The notes: generated by a model from the sequence alone, not told the origin. A stretch of 64,000 nucleotides of DNA from Acanthornis magna (GCA_036785705.1 JAWUZG010000013.1:22665501-22729500), one strand, 5' to 3'; counted from the first letter of the stretch, positions 46,024 to 57,031 are shown. Translations and numbers: made by a program.

Positions 46024-46362
46024 ATGTCGGGGCGGCAGGAGGAGGCTCTGCCCGCCTGCTTTGCGGGGCTGGGTGCGGGCAGCCCGCGGCCGCGGCAGAA
46101 GCGCGGCGGGATGTTCTGCAGCGTGGAGGATGCCTTCGACAACAAGACGCTGAACTTCGCCTCGCTCGCCGCCTCCGGAACAGAGACACCCGTCGGGAGC
46201 CACCGCCGCGACAGCCACCCGGGACCGAGCCCCGACACGGGACCGAGCCCCGACAGCGACCCAGGCCCCGGCCCCGGCCCCGGCCCCGGCCCCGGCCCTG
46301 GCTCGGCCGCGCCGCCCCCGAGAGCCGCCGCTCCGGTGGAGCTGCCCGACGGCTGCCGGCAG
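46024..46362 (+). CDS. DPYSL4: DPYSL4 long-isoform first exon (113 codons)
   Basis: ATG (cccATGT) opens MSGRQEEALPACFAGLGAG, then 'PRPRQKRGGMFCSVEDAFDN', KTLNFASL. This matches the pattern of the long 'A' N-termini of CRMP1 and CRMP2 (PRQK-x-x-GMF-x-x-VE then NKT-hydrophobic). The second half is a low-complexity Pro/Gly/Asp tract with a (CCCCGG)n-encoded Pro-Gly repeat, and the exon ends PVELPDGCRQ. CAG|GTAACG is phase 0, compatible with exon 2. The conserved part is residues ~20-50; the tail is probably disordered. Confidence 0.85.
46264..46304 (+). repeat. (CCCCGG)n hexanucleotide repeat inside coding sequence
   Basis: Five perfect CCCCGG units and one CCCTGG variant, encoding alternating Pro-Gly. 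The opposite strand is GGGGCC-type sequence, G-quadruplex-prone. Confidence 0.9.
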
Positions 46363-46510
46363 GTAACGGGACTGCACCGGGACAGGGGCTGGGGGCTCCT
46401 CTCGGAGCCGGCCGAGCCGAGACCGCGTCAGGAGGGCGAGAGGGGCCCGTCCGGCTGTGCTCATCCCGTCTTGTCCTATGCCGTCCCTTCAGTTCCGTTA
46501 CTTCCCGTCC

Positions 46511-46738
46511 CATCCCATCCCATCCCATCCCATCCCATCCCATCCCATCCCATCCCATCCCATCCCATCCCATCCCATCCCATCCCGTCCCTGTCCCGTC
46601 CCTGTCCCGTCCCATCCTGTCCCGTCCCGTCCCGTCCCGTCCCTGTCCCGTCCCTGTCCCGTCCCGTCCCGTCCCGTCCCGTCCCGTCCCTGTCCCGTCC
46701 CTGTCCCGCCCCGTCTCTGTCCCGTCCGCTCCGCTCCG
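46511..46738. repeat. (CATCC)n then (CGTCC/CTGTC)n pentanucleotide microsatellite
   Basis: Fifteen perfect CATCC units at 46511-46585, then CGTCC and CTGTCC mixtures to about 46738. Lies between the two DPYSL4 first exons. Long ORFs here (PSHPIPSHPIP, GMGWDGMGWD) are artefacts. Confidence 0.95.
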
Positions 46739-47038
46739 GTGTCGCCGGCCCGCGGAGCCCCGCGCCGGGAGCGGGCGCTGGGAGCATCCTTGCGGAGCGC
46801 GTTTGAGCAGGGCACGGGCCGAAGGCGCCGAGCGGTGGCTTCTCTCGGGGACCAGGACTGTCACCAGCCCCGTCGCCCCTCGGCCCCGCGCGGCTCCCGC
46901 CGGATCGTCGCTGTCCGCGGCGCCGGGAGCGCGGCGGGGCGGGCGGGGGCGCGCACGCAGGCGGGGACGCGCAGCGCCGGGCGCGGGCACGCGCGGCAGC
47001 CCCGCACACACGCGGCGGAGCTGGCGGAGGTGGCGGAG

Positions 47039-47077
47039 ATGTCGCACCAGGGCAGGAAGAGCGTGACCCGCGCCACG
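47039..47077 (+). CDS. DPYSL4: DPYSL4 short-isoform first exon (residues 1-13)
   Basis: MSHQGRKSVTRAT, matching the canonical CRMP N-terminus (MSxQGKKxIPRIT). Donor ACG|GTGAGG, phase 0. Upstream is the CpG island core; 5' UTR extent unknown. Confidence 0.93.
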
Positions 47078-48905
47078 GTGAGGGCTCCGTGCGGGGCGAG
47101 GGGTGCGGGAGCCCGGGGGCTGCGCGCTGGGGCCGGGCCGGGGGCTGGGTGTCCCCCCGGGGCCGGAGATGGAGCGGGGCCGGCGGTGTCGCCCGGCGGG
47201 GAGCGCCGCGGGGTCCCGCCCGCCCCGGGGTGTTCTCCCGGCGCTGCCGGTGCCCGGCGGTGCCGAGCCCTGCCCCGTCCGCGCCGCGCAGCCCCCGCTC
47301 CGCTCGGCTCCGCTGCGCTCCTTTGTTGCGCGGCCCGGCCGGAGCCCGGCGGTGCCGGCGCTTTGTCCCGGGGCCGCGGGGGACAAAGGCGGCGCGCCCC
47401 GCACCGCCCGCACCGCTCCGCACCGCACCGCACCGCACCGCCCCGCACCGCACCGCGGGGTGCCCGCCGGGCCCCGGCTTCCCTCCGCCGCCGGGGCGGG
47501 AGGAGCGCCTCGGGAGCGCTTTCATCGCGGAATGGGCTCGGCGGTGTGAGAGCGTCTCGCCGCCGTGTTCTGCTGCCCCGGCCCGGGGGTCCCCGCCCGC
47601 ACCCCCCGGTGCCCCGCGGCCCCGGAGCCCCCCGGCCGGGCTGCGTGGGAGGGGATTCCCTCCTCCCGGCGGCAGCGCTTCCCGGCGGGAGTCGGGACAA
47701 ATCCCTCCGTAGCCATGCCTCGTGTTTTGTTTTTTCTCCTTTTGCTGGCTCGTGGCAGGAATCCCTCGGGAAAATCCCGGTGGTTGCGGGAGCCGGGGAC
47801 CTGCCGCGTTAGTGGGGTTCGCATGCAGGTCCTGGGTGTGGGGACTGCAGCTGGGGTGGGGATGGGGTGAGGATGGAGTGAGGATGGGGAAGGGGTGAGG
47901 ATGAGGATGAGGATGAGGATGAGGATGAGGATGAGGATGAGGATGAGGATGAGGATGAGGATGAGGATGAGGATGGGGATGGGGTGAAGATGGGCCCCTC
48001 AAGGGGAGGGGCCGTCAGGGTCTCCCGTGGGTCAGCAACTGAGGCTTCTTTTGTTATGGGGATGTTATGGGACATTGTTTTGTGATGTTATGGGACAAGG
48101 GAAAACAATAAAGACACAGTAAATCCTTGACCGTTCAGAAAACAACAACAACAACAAAAAAAAAGGAATGCAGTTCTTTAACGCCAGCGATGCTCTTTTA
48201 AAAAAGCCCCAAAATGTTTCTAGGCAGTTTTGCCTCAGTGCCCGGCTCTTTGTGGTGCAGCATCCCCGGCTGTGCTGCCACGTGCTCGGGCGTCCCTCGG
48301 CTGGTTTTGTGCCCAGGCCGTGCTCTTTGTGTTGCCCATTTCAGCATTGGTAATAATTTTTCAAGCAGCACCGGGGAGCAGGAAAGGAATCCTCTGAAAT
48401 TAGGCTGCAGCTCCACATAGACATCAGTACTGCTGCTTCCTAAATTTTCTAGTTAAAGATTCTGGGTAAAGATTCTACAAATCTGACAACTGTGCCAGTG
48501 TCTGGCTTTGAAGTGAGGCAAGTCCTCGAGGCTTTATCTGCCTCTGACGAGACTGTGCAAACTAATGAATGGCAGTAAATTACCAGGTTAATGAGATGCA
48601 CTGAGAAGCCTCGTAGCTGGAGCTGAGGAGGGAGGCAGGAACACAGCTCAGCCCGCGGAGCTGGGGGTGCCCAGGGCTGCTGGGCTCAGCTCCTGCCGCC
48701 CTTCAGAGGTCTGTGTTACTCCAAATGACAATTTCATATGGTTCCCCTTGCAAATGCAGCTGTAGAATAATCTGGATGGTAACTGAACTTGTGTGATTGG
48801 AGGAAAAATACTATGTCCTAAGATTTAATTAAAGCTTGGAATGAGTAAAGTAGAATCTAAATAAAATAAAAGAACCTTTAAGAAAATGTGGTTTTTTCCC
48901 ATTAG
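47078..48905. other. DPYSL4 intron 1
   Basis: 1.8 kb. Its first 600 bp are still CpG island, including a CCGCA repeat at ~47403-47460. Then come a (GATGAG)n microsatellite (47898-47973), a duplicated 'gatgttatggg' motif, and an AATAAA at 48107 followed by A-rich sequence, which I do not take as a gene end. Confidence 0.8.
47898..47973. repeat. (GATGAG)n microsatellite
   Basis: About 12 near-perfect GATGAG units flanked by GATGGG variants. Confidence 0.95.
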
Positions 48906-49279
<374 letters not shown>

Positions 49280-49464
49280 ACAAATTGGAGAAAGCCTGAT
49301 AGTTCCCGGTGGGACGAGGACGATCGATGCCTACGGGCAGCTGGTGATGCCGGGGGGCATTGACGTCCACACGCGGCTGCAGGCGCCCGTCATGGGCATG
49401 AGCTCGGCCGACGGCTTCTTCCAAGGCACCAAGGCAGCGCTGGCAGGAGGCACCACCATGATCA
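49280..49464 (+). CDS. DPYSL4: DPYSL4 exon 3 (residues 43-105)
   Basis: 185 nt, the family exon size. '[20 protein letters not shown]', '[20 protein letters not shown]', '[20 protein letters not shown]'. GGIDVHTR corresponds to the metal-binding HxH of dihydropyrimidinase with the second His replaced by Arg. Confidence 0.96.
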
Positions 49465-50310
49465 GTAAGAGCAGCGCATCCCAACGGGCTTCTAAGTTTT
49501 CTAGCAAAATACACCAGGCCTTGAGTCACTGCAGGGATATTTGGTTACCTTCATAGCACAGATGTGTCAATTCCTGCTGGAGAAGTCGAAGCATCACAAA
49601 GCTAATGAAAGGTGTTGCGTATGTTCCCTTGTTACACGCAGATACTAAAAATACACAGGTGCATTAAAAATTCGTGTCTGCTCCTGCCTCACCTCCTCAG
49701 AGAGCAAAATAGAAGAACACTTTAAACACCTTTTAATGTTTTTAACAGCTGTGCAAATGTGGGGTTTATTCTGAGTTTCTCAGCTCTAAGCACAGGCTCT
49801 GTTTTTGTGTTGATGTAAAATAATTTTGCCCTCTGTTTTGTTCCTTTTCTTAAGAACCACTGTAGTATGTGACTGCAGGCTCAGTCTCAGCAGTGCTGCC
49901 ATACCTCCCTACAGAGCCCACAGTCAGTGCTGCAGGGAATGGGAGCAGAGCTGGGGGAAGTGGGTGCTGCCCATGGGAAGTGTCCCAGAGCAGAAGTGTG
50001 AGGTTTGTCACCAGCCACTCCCGGGGCTGTGCTGGCTGAAAAAAAGATGGAAAAGCCATAGCTTGGGGTTTGCTTGTTCCATTTGTAGCACTTTATCCGG
50101 GAGATTCATTATCTGCTGTCTCTAACCAGTATAAAAACTGCTATAAAACCAACTATAAGACGAGCTGGCACTGCAATGTCCCCTTCCCACAGCAGCAGGT
50201 CTGTCACGGGGGCCGGGTGCCCTCGGTGTCCCGGGCGTGTCCCAGGCGTGTCCCGGGCGTGTCCCGGGCATGTCCCGCCCCTCCCTAATGCCACGGCGGT
50301 GTCTCTGCAG
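49465..50310. other. DPYSL4 intron 3
   Basis: 0.85 kb with a short GTGTCCCGGGC repeat near 50225-50280, about 30-85 bp before exon 4. Otherwise unremarkable. Confidence 0.8.
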
Positions 50311-50475
50311 TTGACCACGTGTGCCCAGACACGGGGAGCAGCCTGCTGGCTGCCTACGAGCAGTGGCGCAGCTGCGCTGACGGCCACGCCTGCTGCGACT
50401 ACGGCCTGAGCGTGGACATCCCGCGCTGGCACGAGAGCCTGAGGGAGGAGCTGGAGGCTCTGGGCAAGGACAAGG
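50311..50475 (+). CDS. DPYSL4: DPYSL4 exon 4 (residues 105-160)
   Basis: 165 nt, phase 1-1, 'DHVCPDTGSSLLAAYEQWRS', 'CADGHACCDYGLSVDIPRWH', ESLREELEALGKDKG. Matches the DPYSL4 'SAACCDYSLHVDI' region. A second GTAAGG follows 12-13 nt later, but the first donor keeps frame. Confidence 0.95.
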
Positions 50476-51885
50476 GTAAGGGCAGAGGGTAAGGGCCCCC
50501 AGCTGCACCGGGGTTGGGGTCACTGTGGGTCCCCGGGGGAGCGGTGGCGGCACTGCTGCTCCCCCGGCACCCAGCGGGGCGGGGGCGTGCGGAGGGGGCT
50601 GCGCCCTTCCTCTGGAGCTGGGACCTCCCCATCCTTGGCTGTCCAGGAGAGATCTGTGGGCAGGGACATTGGTTCCGGGTTCCTGCTATAACATCTGGGT
50701 CTGTGCCCTCACCTTTGCGCAGTTGGCAGCCCAGTCATGGAAAGGGATTTTGAAACTAAAGGAGTCGGGTTGGCCACCCAGACGTGAGCTGCCGGATGTA
50801 CAAAAAAACTATTTAAATAAAAACCTCCAAGATGGGGCTTATAGAAGAAAACTCAGCTTTAAGCACTCCATAGAGATTTCATGGTGCCTGTAATTGCTGT
50901 GCATCCCAAGGTATCCGCAGGACATGGCTGGCTGGAAAGCAGGAAAGCAGGCCACACGGCAGGGATTCATGCATTCGTTAATACCTATTGCCATGTTTGG
51001 AACTACATTTTCTTTCAGATATGCTAATGCAGAGCTAAATGTCTTCAGTGTAATTTGTAGTCTTGCAAGCAAGGGTTTAATTGGCCAATTACCATAGAAA
51101 TTCACAGTGAATTTCCTATTAAAATGCAGAGTGGCTGAAGTAATGGAGCTATTCCCTGGAACATGTATGAAATACAGTTGTAACTTGATCATGGTTTGGT
51201 ATTGCTTATTGCTTCTATCCACACAGAATACAGCAGCAATTCTTAGAATCAAGGAATGGTTTGGATTGGAAAGGACATCAAAGACCATCTCATTCCAACC
51301 CTGCCATGGCAGGGACACCTTCCACTGTCCCAGGCTGCTCCAGGCCCCATCCAGACTGCCCTTGGACACTGCCAGGGATCCAAGGGCACCCACAGGTGCT
51401 CTGGGCACCTGTGCGAGGGCCTGCCCTCCCTCGCAGGGAAGAGCTCCTTCCCAATATCCCATCTAACCCTGCCCTCTGCCATGGGAAGCCATTCCCCTTG
51501 TCCTGTTCCTCCAGGCCCTTGTCCAAATTTGAGGACAAACCATAGACTGAAGCCACCACTGGAGGAAAAGCAGCCTGGGAGCGAGGCAGCTGAGTATGCC
51601 TTCGGAGCCAGTCACAGAGGGTACCTAAACCCAGACATGGACCACAAGCATTTCTTTATTTGGGTCAGGTGCACCAAAAAATAGGGGTTTATTGTCTTTC
51701 ACAGCTCCCAAGCTTTGGGGTCAGTGCTTGTGGGGACATTTCCCACTTCAGCCTTTGGCTTTGCTTTGCTTCCAGATTAACCCTCACCAGCACAACCTCC
51801 TGGTTCGACCACCCCTGCCCGGCCCATAGCAGCTCAATGAGTTCTCAGAGAGACAAAGCCACATGTGTCATTTTCTTTTCCCAAG
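50476..51885. other. DPYSL4 intron 4
   Basis: 1.4 kb containing one long antisense CR1 copy (51248-51540). The rest shows nothing. Confidence 0.85.
51248..51540 (-). mobile_element. CR1 LINE 3' fragment, antisense
   Basis: 'agaatcaaggaatggtttgg', 'attccaaccctgccatggca', 'gggcacctgtgcgagggcct', 'cttcccaatatcccatctaa', 'gccattccccttgtcctgtt'. Extends further 5' into the CR1 than most copies here. Confidence 0.92.
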
Positions 51886-51947
51886 GTGTGAACTCCTTCC
51901 TGGTGTTCATGGCTTACAAGGACAAGCTGCAGTGCACCGATGGCCAG
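51886..51947 (+). CDS. DPYSL4: DPYSL4 exon 5 (residues 160-180)
   Basis: 62 nt, phase 1-0, 'VNSFLVFMAYKDKLQCTDGQ'. Acceptor 'ttttcttttcccaag', donor CAG|GTAGGA. Only 88 bp of intron follow. Confidence 0.95.
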
Positions 51948-52035
51948 GTAGGACCCCAGCATGCAGGGAAAGCCACACCCTCACCCCAGCCTGGGGGGTG
52001 ACAGCTGACGCTGGGGACCTGCTGTGTCTTGGCAG

Positions 52036-52116
52036 ATGTACGAGATCTTCTGCATCATTCGGGACCTGGGGGCCATCGCCCAAGTGCATGCGGAGAACGG
52101 AGACATCATCGAGGAG
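52036..52116 (+). CDS. DPYSL4: DPYSL4 exon 6 (residues 181-207)
   Basis: 81 nt, phase 0-0, '[20 protein letters not shown]' then [15 protein letters not shown] is the family motif around a barrel strand. Donor GAG|GTACTG. Confidence 0.96.
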
Positions 52117-53604
52117 GTACTGTGCTTGTGTCCCCTGAAACCCAAGGGTGACCAGGGCACTGGGGGAGGAGAATCCTTGTCCCTGTCGCTGTCCCTGTCC
52201 CTGCAGGGTGCCCCAAAGCCTGGGAGGGAAGGGGCTCATGGGACCCAGCGTAGCAGCATGTGCAGGCAGAGGAACATGCAGGAGGTGTCCTACAGAATCA
52301 TCAGTGTCCTCATGGATCTTCATAAGCGCTTGGGTTTCCAAAAAGCACTTTGCGAGTTCCTAAGGGATGACTGACTGCCTTAAGTGGTGCTTCATGCCAT
52401 TATCTGTCTTGTTTAGGAGTCTGGAGTACTTGAGAAAATCAGGAGGTTTGAGGCTTTTACAGTAATGTCCATGACATTTGGCAGTGTTTAACTCCACCAT
52501 CAGAACTCAGAAATTCCTTGGTGTCACAGCCTCTGCTCGTGGGCCTTCTTTTTCCTTTTTACCCGTAGAAGAGGCAGTCTTGGCTCCAGCCTCAGTCAGA
52601 TACACATGGTGGAGTTAGACTGGCAGTTCCTTTAGCCCACGGTCACGCCAGCATTCAGTCTGTGTGGGAGGAAGGCTAAACTGAAAGCCGAATACAATCC
52701 TTCAAATGGGTTTATTTGAACAAACAGGATAGAGGCTAATTCCCACCTCCTGGGATTTTATCTGAGAGCGCTGTTCCTCAGCTGGCTGTGGGTCACAGCG
52801 TGACCCCAGGCAGTTCATAGCTGCAGCAGTGTTTCTGTAAGCTGCCAGCGTGGTGACACTCAAGCCCTGGGGACAAACTTGGAGGAGATCTCTGACTGGA
52901 GTTCAGACAAATGAGCATCCTCTAAGAGCAGGGTCCTTTAAGGGATCCTGTGGGATGTGCTCCGTCGTGTTGGATGACATCCTTGCATTAGTGGCAGCTG
53001 ACTGGGAGGTGACATGATACAGAGCAGCACAGAGGGGACAGAGCGAGGTGTGTGCTGGACATCTGCATTCAGGTGCCACGTGGCTGACCTGGGACATCCC
53101 AGAGCTCATCTCAGCATCTGTCACCGAGGGTTCCCTTTCCTCTATGCCCAGTGGTGAAGTGCACAGGGGCAGGAATGTTCAGGAGAGGTGGCACTTGCTG
53201 CACCCCAGTGACAGTCTCACCTCCTGGCGCCCATCCCTGCCTCCTGCAGGGCTCCTGAGCAGCTCCAGCGGGCTCAGGTGGTGGGGAGCACCTCTCCCTT
53301 TGCTGTGGCCGTGCATCAGGGCTGGGGCCACATGGGTGTGTGTCCCCTGCTCCAGAACCGTGGGTTTGAGGGGTGGGAAGGTCCGGAGGTGCTGGTGGGA
53401 CACAGGAGCTCCCACACAGGAGCATTTCCACAGCACAGGATGGGTCTCTGGGAAGTGACCCTGCAGCGTGTGGGGTGTCCCGGGGGGATTCATGAATTGC
53501 CCTCAGCCCTCGGGGGGCTCTGGACGAGGTGTGCTGCGTCCCGCGGTGCTCTGGGCAGGCTGTGCTCATCCCTGACTGCTCTCTCCTTCTCCTCGCCCAC
53601 CCAG
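52117..53604. other. DPYSL4 intron 6
   Basis: 1.5 kb of unique-looking intron with a short CCCTGTCGCTGTCC run near 52180. No gene or CR1 recognised. Confidence 0.8.
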
Positions 53605-53673
53605 GAGCAGAAGAGGCTGCTGGAGCTGGGGATTACAGGGCCGGAGGGACACGTCCTCAGCCGCCCCGAGGAG
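53605..53673 (+). CDS. DPYSL4: DPYSL4 exon 7 (residues 208-230)
   Basis: 69 nt, phase 0-0, 'EQKRLLELGITGPEGHVLSR' then PEE, nearly identical to mammalian DPYSL4. Donor GAG|GTAACA. Confidence 0.96.
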
Positions 53674-53717
53674 GTAACACCGCCAGCCCCCGCGCCGAGC
53701 TGCGGCCCCACCGTGCG

Positions 53718-53899
53718 CAGGGGCTGGGACACCTGTGCCATGCTCTTGTGCACAGGGGCTGGGACACCTGTGCCGTGCTCTTGTGCGCAGGGGCTGGGAC
53801 ACCTGTGCCGTGCTCTTGTGCGCAGGGGCTGGGACACCTGTGCCGTGCTCTTGTGCCCACGGGGGCTGGGACACCTGTGCCGTGCTCTTGTGCCCGCAG
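53718..53899. repeat. 35-bp tandem repeat carrying copies of the exon 8 splice acceptor
   Basis: Five units of 'caggggctgggacacctgtg' + 'ccgtgctcttgtgcg'. Starts at 53718, 53753, 53788 and 53823 are exactly 35 bp apart; the last units are slightly longer. Each unit ends in the pyrimidine-poor acceptor-like 'tgctcttgtgc(g/a)cag'. The last copy is the real acceptor at 53899. The array fills most of the 226-bp intron. Confidence 0.93.
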
Positions 53900-54020
53900 G
53901 TGGAGGCCGAGGCCGTGTTCCGCGCCATCACCATCGCCAGGCAGGCCAACTGTCCCCTCTACGTCACCAAGGTCATGAGCAGGGGCGCCGCAGACGTCCT
54001 GGCTCAGGCGAAGAGGAAAG
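53900..54020 (+). CDS. DPYSL4: DPYSL4 exon 8 (residues 231-271)
   Basis: 121 nt, phase 0-1, '[20 protein letters not shown]', '[20 protein letters not shown]'. PLYVTKVM has Lys where dihydropyrimidinases have a metal-ligand His, supporting a pseudoenzyme. The acceptor is the last copy of a tandem repeat. Confidence 0.95.
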
Positions 54021-54683
54021 GTAACGCTGAGCCATGCAGACAATAACTGAGCTAGATCCAGCCAGGAATCCCATTCTAACTGTGAGGTCTGAGAAGTCAT
54101 TATCTCCCGAGCCCCCCATGCTCTTGGGGTGCTGAGGCTTGTGCTGGTTTCCATGGCAGGGGGTGCTGGAGCTAATTGCTGGAGCTGGGAAGATTGGAGG
54201 GGATGTGCTCAAAACTGTGACACCTGCAGCTCGGCAGACACAGCTGAGAAATGGGGAATAATTCACTTGTGATCATTTGGTGTGAATTGAATGAAAAACA
54301 GATGTGGAGCAAGCTCTATATTCTGACTGGGGGCGGAGTGGGAAGGGCTGGGATCAATCCTGTGGGGAGGAGGGTGGAAGGGGGGGCAGTCACCACTTTC
54401 CCAGCCTGGCAGCTGCCAGAGGGACACAGGTTTGGTGTAAAGGAAGGCATGATGGCTTATAGGAGTGTGTGCCTGGTGCAAGGAGAGAACAGACAGATCC
54501 AGAGCTTGCTTTGACAGTGTTTCCCAGTGATCTGTGATAATCTGAAGGATTAAGGAGAGTCTGAAATTCTGGGAATGCTGAACAAAGTGAAGCTGTCGTG
54601 TGTGGTTATGGCAGTGCCGTGTCTGTGTCCGTGCCGCCTGCGGGACCTGGTGCAGCCGCCCTCATTCCCCAATTGCTCTGCAG
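54021..54683. other. DPYSL4 intron 8
   Basis: 0.66 kb, no repeat recognised. Confidence 0.8.
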
Positions 54684-54840
54684 GTGCCGTGGTGTACGGG
54701 GAGCCCATCACTGCCAGCCTGGGCACCGATGGATCCCACTACTGGAGCAAGAACTGGGCCAAAGCTGCTGCCTTCGTCACATCGCCCCCCATCAGCCCCG
54801 ACCCCAGCACGCCGGATCACCTCAGCACTCTCCTGTCCAG
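54684..54840 (+). CDS. DPYSL4: DPYSL4 exon 9 (residues 271-323)
   Basis: 157 nt, phase 1-2 (family exon size). '[20 protein letters not shown]', '[20 protein letters not shown]', [11 protein letters not shown]. Donor AG|GTGGGT. Confidence 0.96.
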
Positions 54841-55048
54841 GTGGGTCCCGTGTCACGCAGGCAGCCGAGCGCAGTCCCCGTCTGCATCCCGCCCGCATCC
54901 AGGGGATGCCATTTACAGCACCGGCATTCCTGTGGGGCCTGAAGCCCTCGAGCCATTGGTGCCCCCGAGTCTGCCCAGCGAGGGGATTTGCCAGCTGGGG
55001 GTGCCACCGGTGCTCCCCTCCCCGACCCCTGCCCTGTCCTTTCCCCAG

Positions 55049-55190
55049 CGGGGACCTGCAGGTCACCGGCAGCGCCCACTGCACCTTCACCACTGCGCAG
55101 AAGGCCGTGGGCAAGGACAACTTCACCCTCATCCCCGAGGGCACCAACGGCATCGAGGAGCGGATGTCCATGGTCTGGGAGAAGTGTGTG
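55049..55190 (+). CDS. DPYSL4: DPYSL4 exon 10 (residues 323-370)
   Basis: 142 nt, phase 2-0. '[20 protein letters not shown]', '[20 protein letters not shown]', MVWEKCV. Donor GTG|GTAGGT. Confidence 0.96.
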
Positions 55191-56181
55191 GTAGGTTCTG
55201 CAGTAGTGGAGCAGGATGGGAGCACGCGTGAGCTGTGCTGCGCTCGAGGCTGTCACAGCCTCGTTAATTCAGACAAGCCGGAGGGGTGACACTGTCTAGA
55301 CACTGCTGCAGCTTCAGAGAGCTGCCAACGAGAGACTGAGACACACCAATGCCTTACAGTGCCGTCAGAGGCTGCTGTGTAGGGACCCCCTCCCCTCTCG
55401 CTCACAGTCACCACGGAAAGTCTCTCCAACACTTTTTCCCAAGGGTCATGAGGTGTTCGCTGGTGCTCACCAGAGGTGGGGAAGGTGGATGGGGAGAGGG
55501 CATCTCTCCTGTGGCACATGGCTGTGGCCAAGCTTCCCACTGCCTGGTCACCCTGGGCCCCACCCCTGGGGCAGGTCCCCCTGTCACCTCAGTGTCTGCC
55601 AGGCAGGGCTCTGATCTGAGGCTGGGATCAGTCCGTGTTCCTGCACCCCAGTGCACACTTCCGTGTCAGCAGCATCCCTGGGAGGCTTTATCCTGCATCC
55701 CATAGAGCAGATGTCTCTGTGGACTGCGGGAGCTTGGGAACTGAACTACCCTGAAACCTCTCTTAGGTGGGCTTTGTTCAAAGAGAAATAGAATTTTTCA
55801 TAAGATGACAAATGAAGATGATAAATAGCACTGGTTAGGTTCACTTCCAGTCTTTCTTTGTTGAACTGGCCTTAACCCTCTTCAGTGACCATGAGATGCC
55901 TGTACAGGAGTTGGAGCCAACTAGTGAAGGTGTTGTTTGTCAGAGATTTCAAGCTTTGGAGTCCAAGGAAAATAAAACCTTGTATCCTTTAGCCCACAGG
56001 GTCGAGGCTCAGCCCGCCTTCCCCCTTCCCCTGTAAGCGCAGCCCGGTGGCAGACCCTCGCCCCACATGGGCACGTGGGGGGTGCAGTGGGACAGCTCAG
56101 GTCCGGCCATGGGGAGGGACCGTGCCCACGGCAGGCACGGGCCATCTCCATCTGTGGTCCTTCCTCCCCTCTCCGGCCCAG
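55191..56181. other. DPYSL4 intron 10
   Basis: 1 kb, unremarkable, ending 'ctctccggcccag'. Confidence 0.8.
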
Positions 56182-56352
56182 GTCCCCGGGAAGATGGATG
56201 AGAACGATTTCGTAGCGGTGACCAGCACCAACGCCGCCAAGATCTTCAACTGCTACCCCAGGAAGGGGCGTGTGGCTGTGGGCGCCGATGCAGACCTGGT
56301 GGTGTGGAACCCCAAAGCTACAAAAATCATCTCGGCAAAAACCCACAATCTG
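56182..56352 (+). CDS. DPYSL4: DPYSL4 exon 11 (residues 371-427)
   Basis: 171 nt, phase 0-0. '[20 protein letters not shown]', '[20 protein letters not shown]', [26 protein letters not shown] is the amidohydrolase C-terminal beta-domain motif. Begins VPGKM where human has ASGKM. Confidence 0.96.
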
Positions 56353-57031
56353 GTAAAATATTTTTTAAATTATTTTCTGGAGCTGGTTTTAGAGTCAGAA
56401 GAGAGCTGGAAAGCAATGCATGTCCTTAGCAAGATCAGTCATTCAGCAGGGGAGGAGTGTGTGGGTAAAGTGATGAAAGACCTTGCATATGCTTTTAAAA
56501 ATACAAGGAAAATATCCTTTTGTTGCTGTAAAGGGTGGGATTGGTACTGAGTGACCACTCCAAGACGGCATCTGGTATGGAAATCTCAAGGTCACTGTAT
56601 TTGTTGTGGACTAGAAAAATGTAAGTGCTGAACTTAAGTATTGAGCTATTGCTAAGCTTCAATGTGTATTATTTATAGTTTAATATGTATTAAACTGTTG
56701 CTATAATTTAATATATAATTATATTAATATTAATATATATTATAATTTAATAAGTGCAATATAAAGAACATATAAATATATAATGTAACAATATAAACAT
56801 AAATATAATTTAATAAATGTATTAAACTATTGCGGTAGTTTAATATGAGTGGGTTTAGGGTTTAGTTTCTCCATTCCAGTTTGCTTCCCATTGGAATCTT
56901 TTTATGTGAAATATGAGGGGTTAGTTAGTCCCAACTGATGGTGCACGAGGAATAGTATAGAAAAATGGGGGGTATTGTTGGCTTCCTCTTCAATCCTACA
57001 GGCACTGAATGTCGGGGTTTGCTTTTTCCAG
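56353..57031. other. DPYSL4 intron 11, with AT-rich block
   Basis: Contains an AT-rich block (about 56640-56860) built on repeated 'tttaatatgtattaaact' elements, the two clearest copies near 56676-56697 and 56810-56830. No CR1. Confidence 0.8.

Larger units (their letters stand above)
45830..47700. promoter_or_regulatory. CpG island with two DPYSL4 promoters
   Basis: About 1.9 kb with very high G+C and dense CpG, flanked by ordinary sequence. It contains the long-isoform first exon (46024-46362) and the short-isoform first exon (47039-47077). Exact start sites cannot be fixed from sequence. CpG islands at alternative first exons are the usual arrangement for CRMP genes. Confidence 0.85.

Noticed and set aside
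45755..48002. Large GC-rich open frames on the minus strand (up to 557 codons) and plus strand (up to 451 codons)
   Set aside because: CpG-island and (CATCC)n/(GGCAGC)n artefacts. Only the 46024-46362 and 47039-47077 segments match CRMP N-termini.
48107..48112. AATAAA followed by an A-rich stretch as a gene end or retrocopy tail
   Set aside because: It lies in intron 1 of DPYSL4. No upstream open frame or target-site duplication was recognised.
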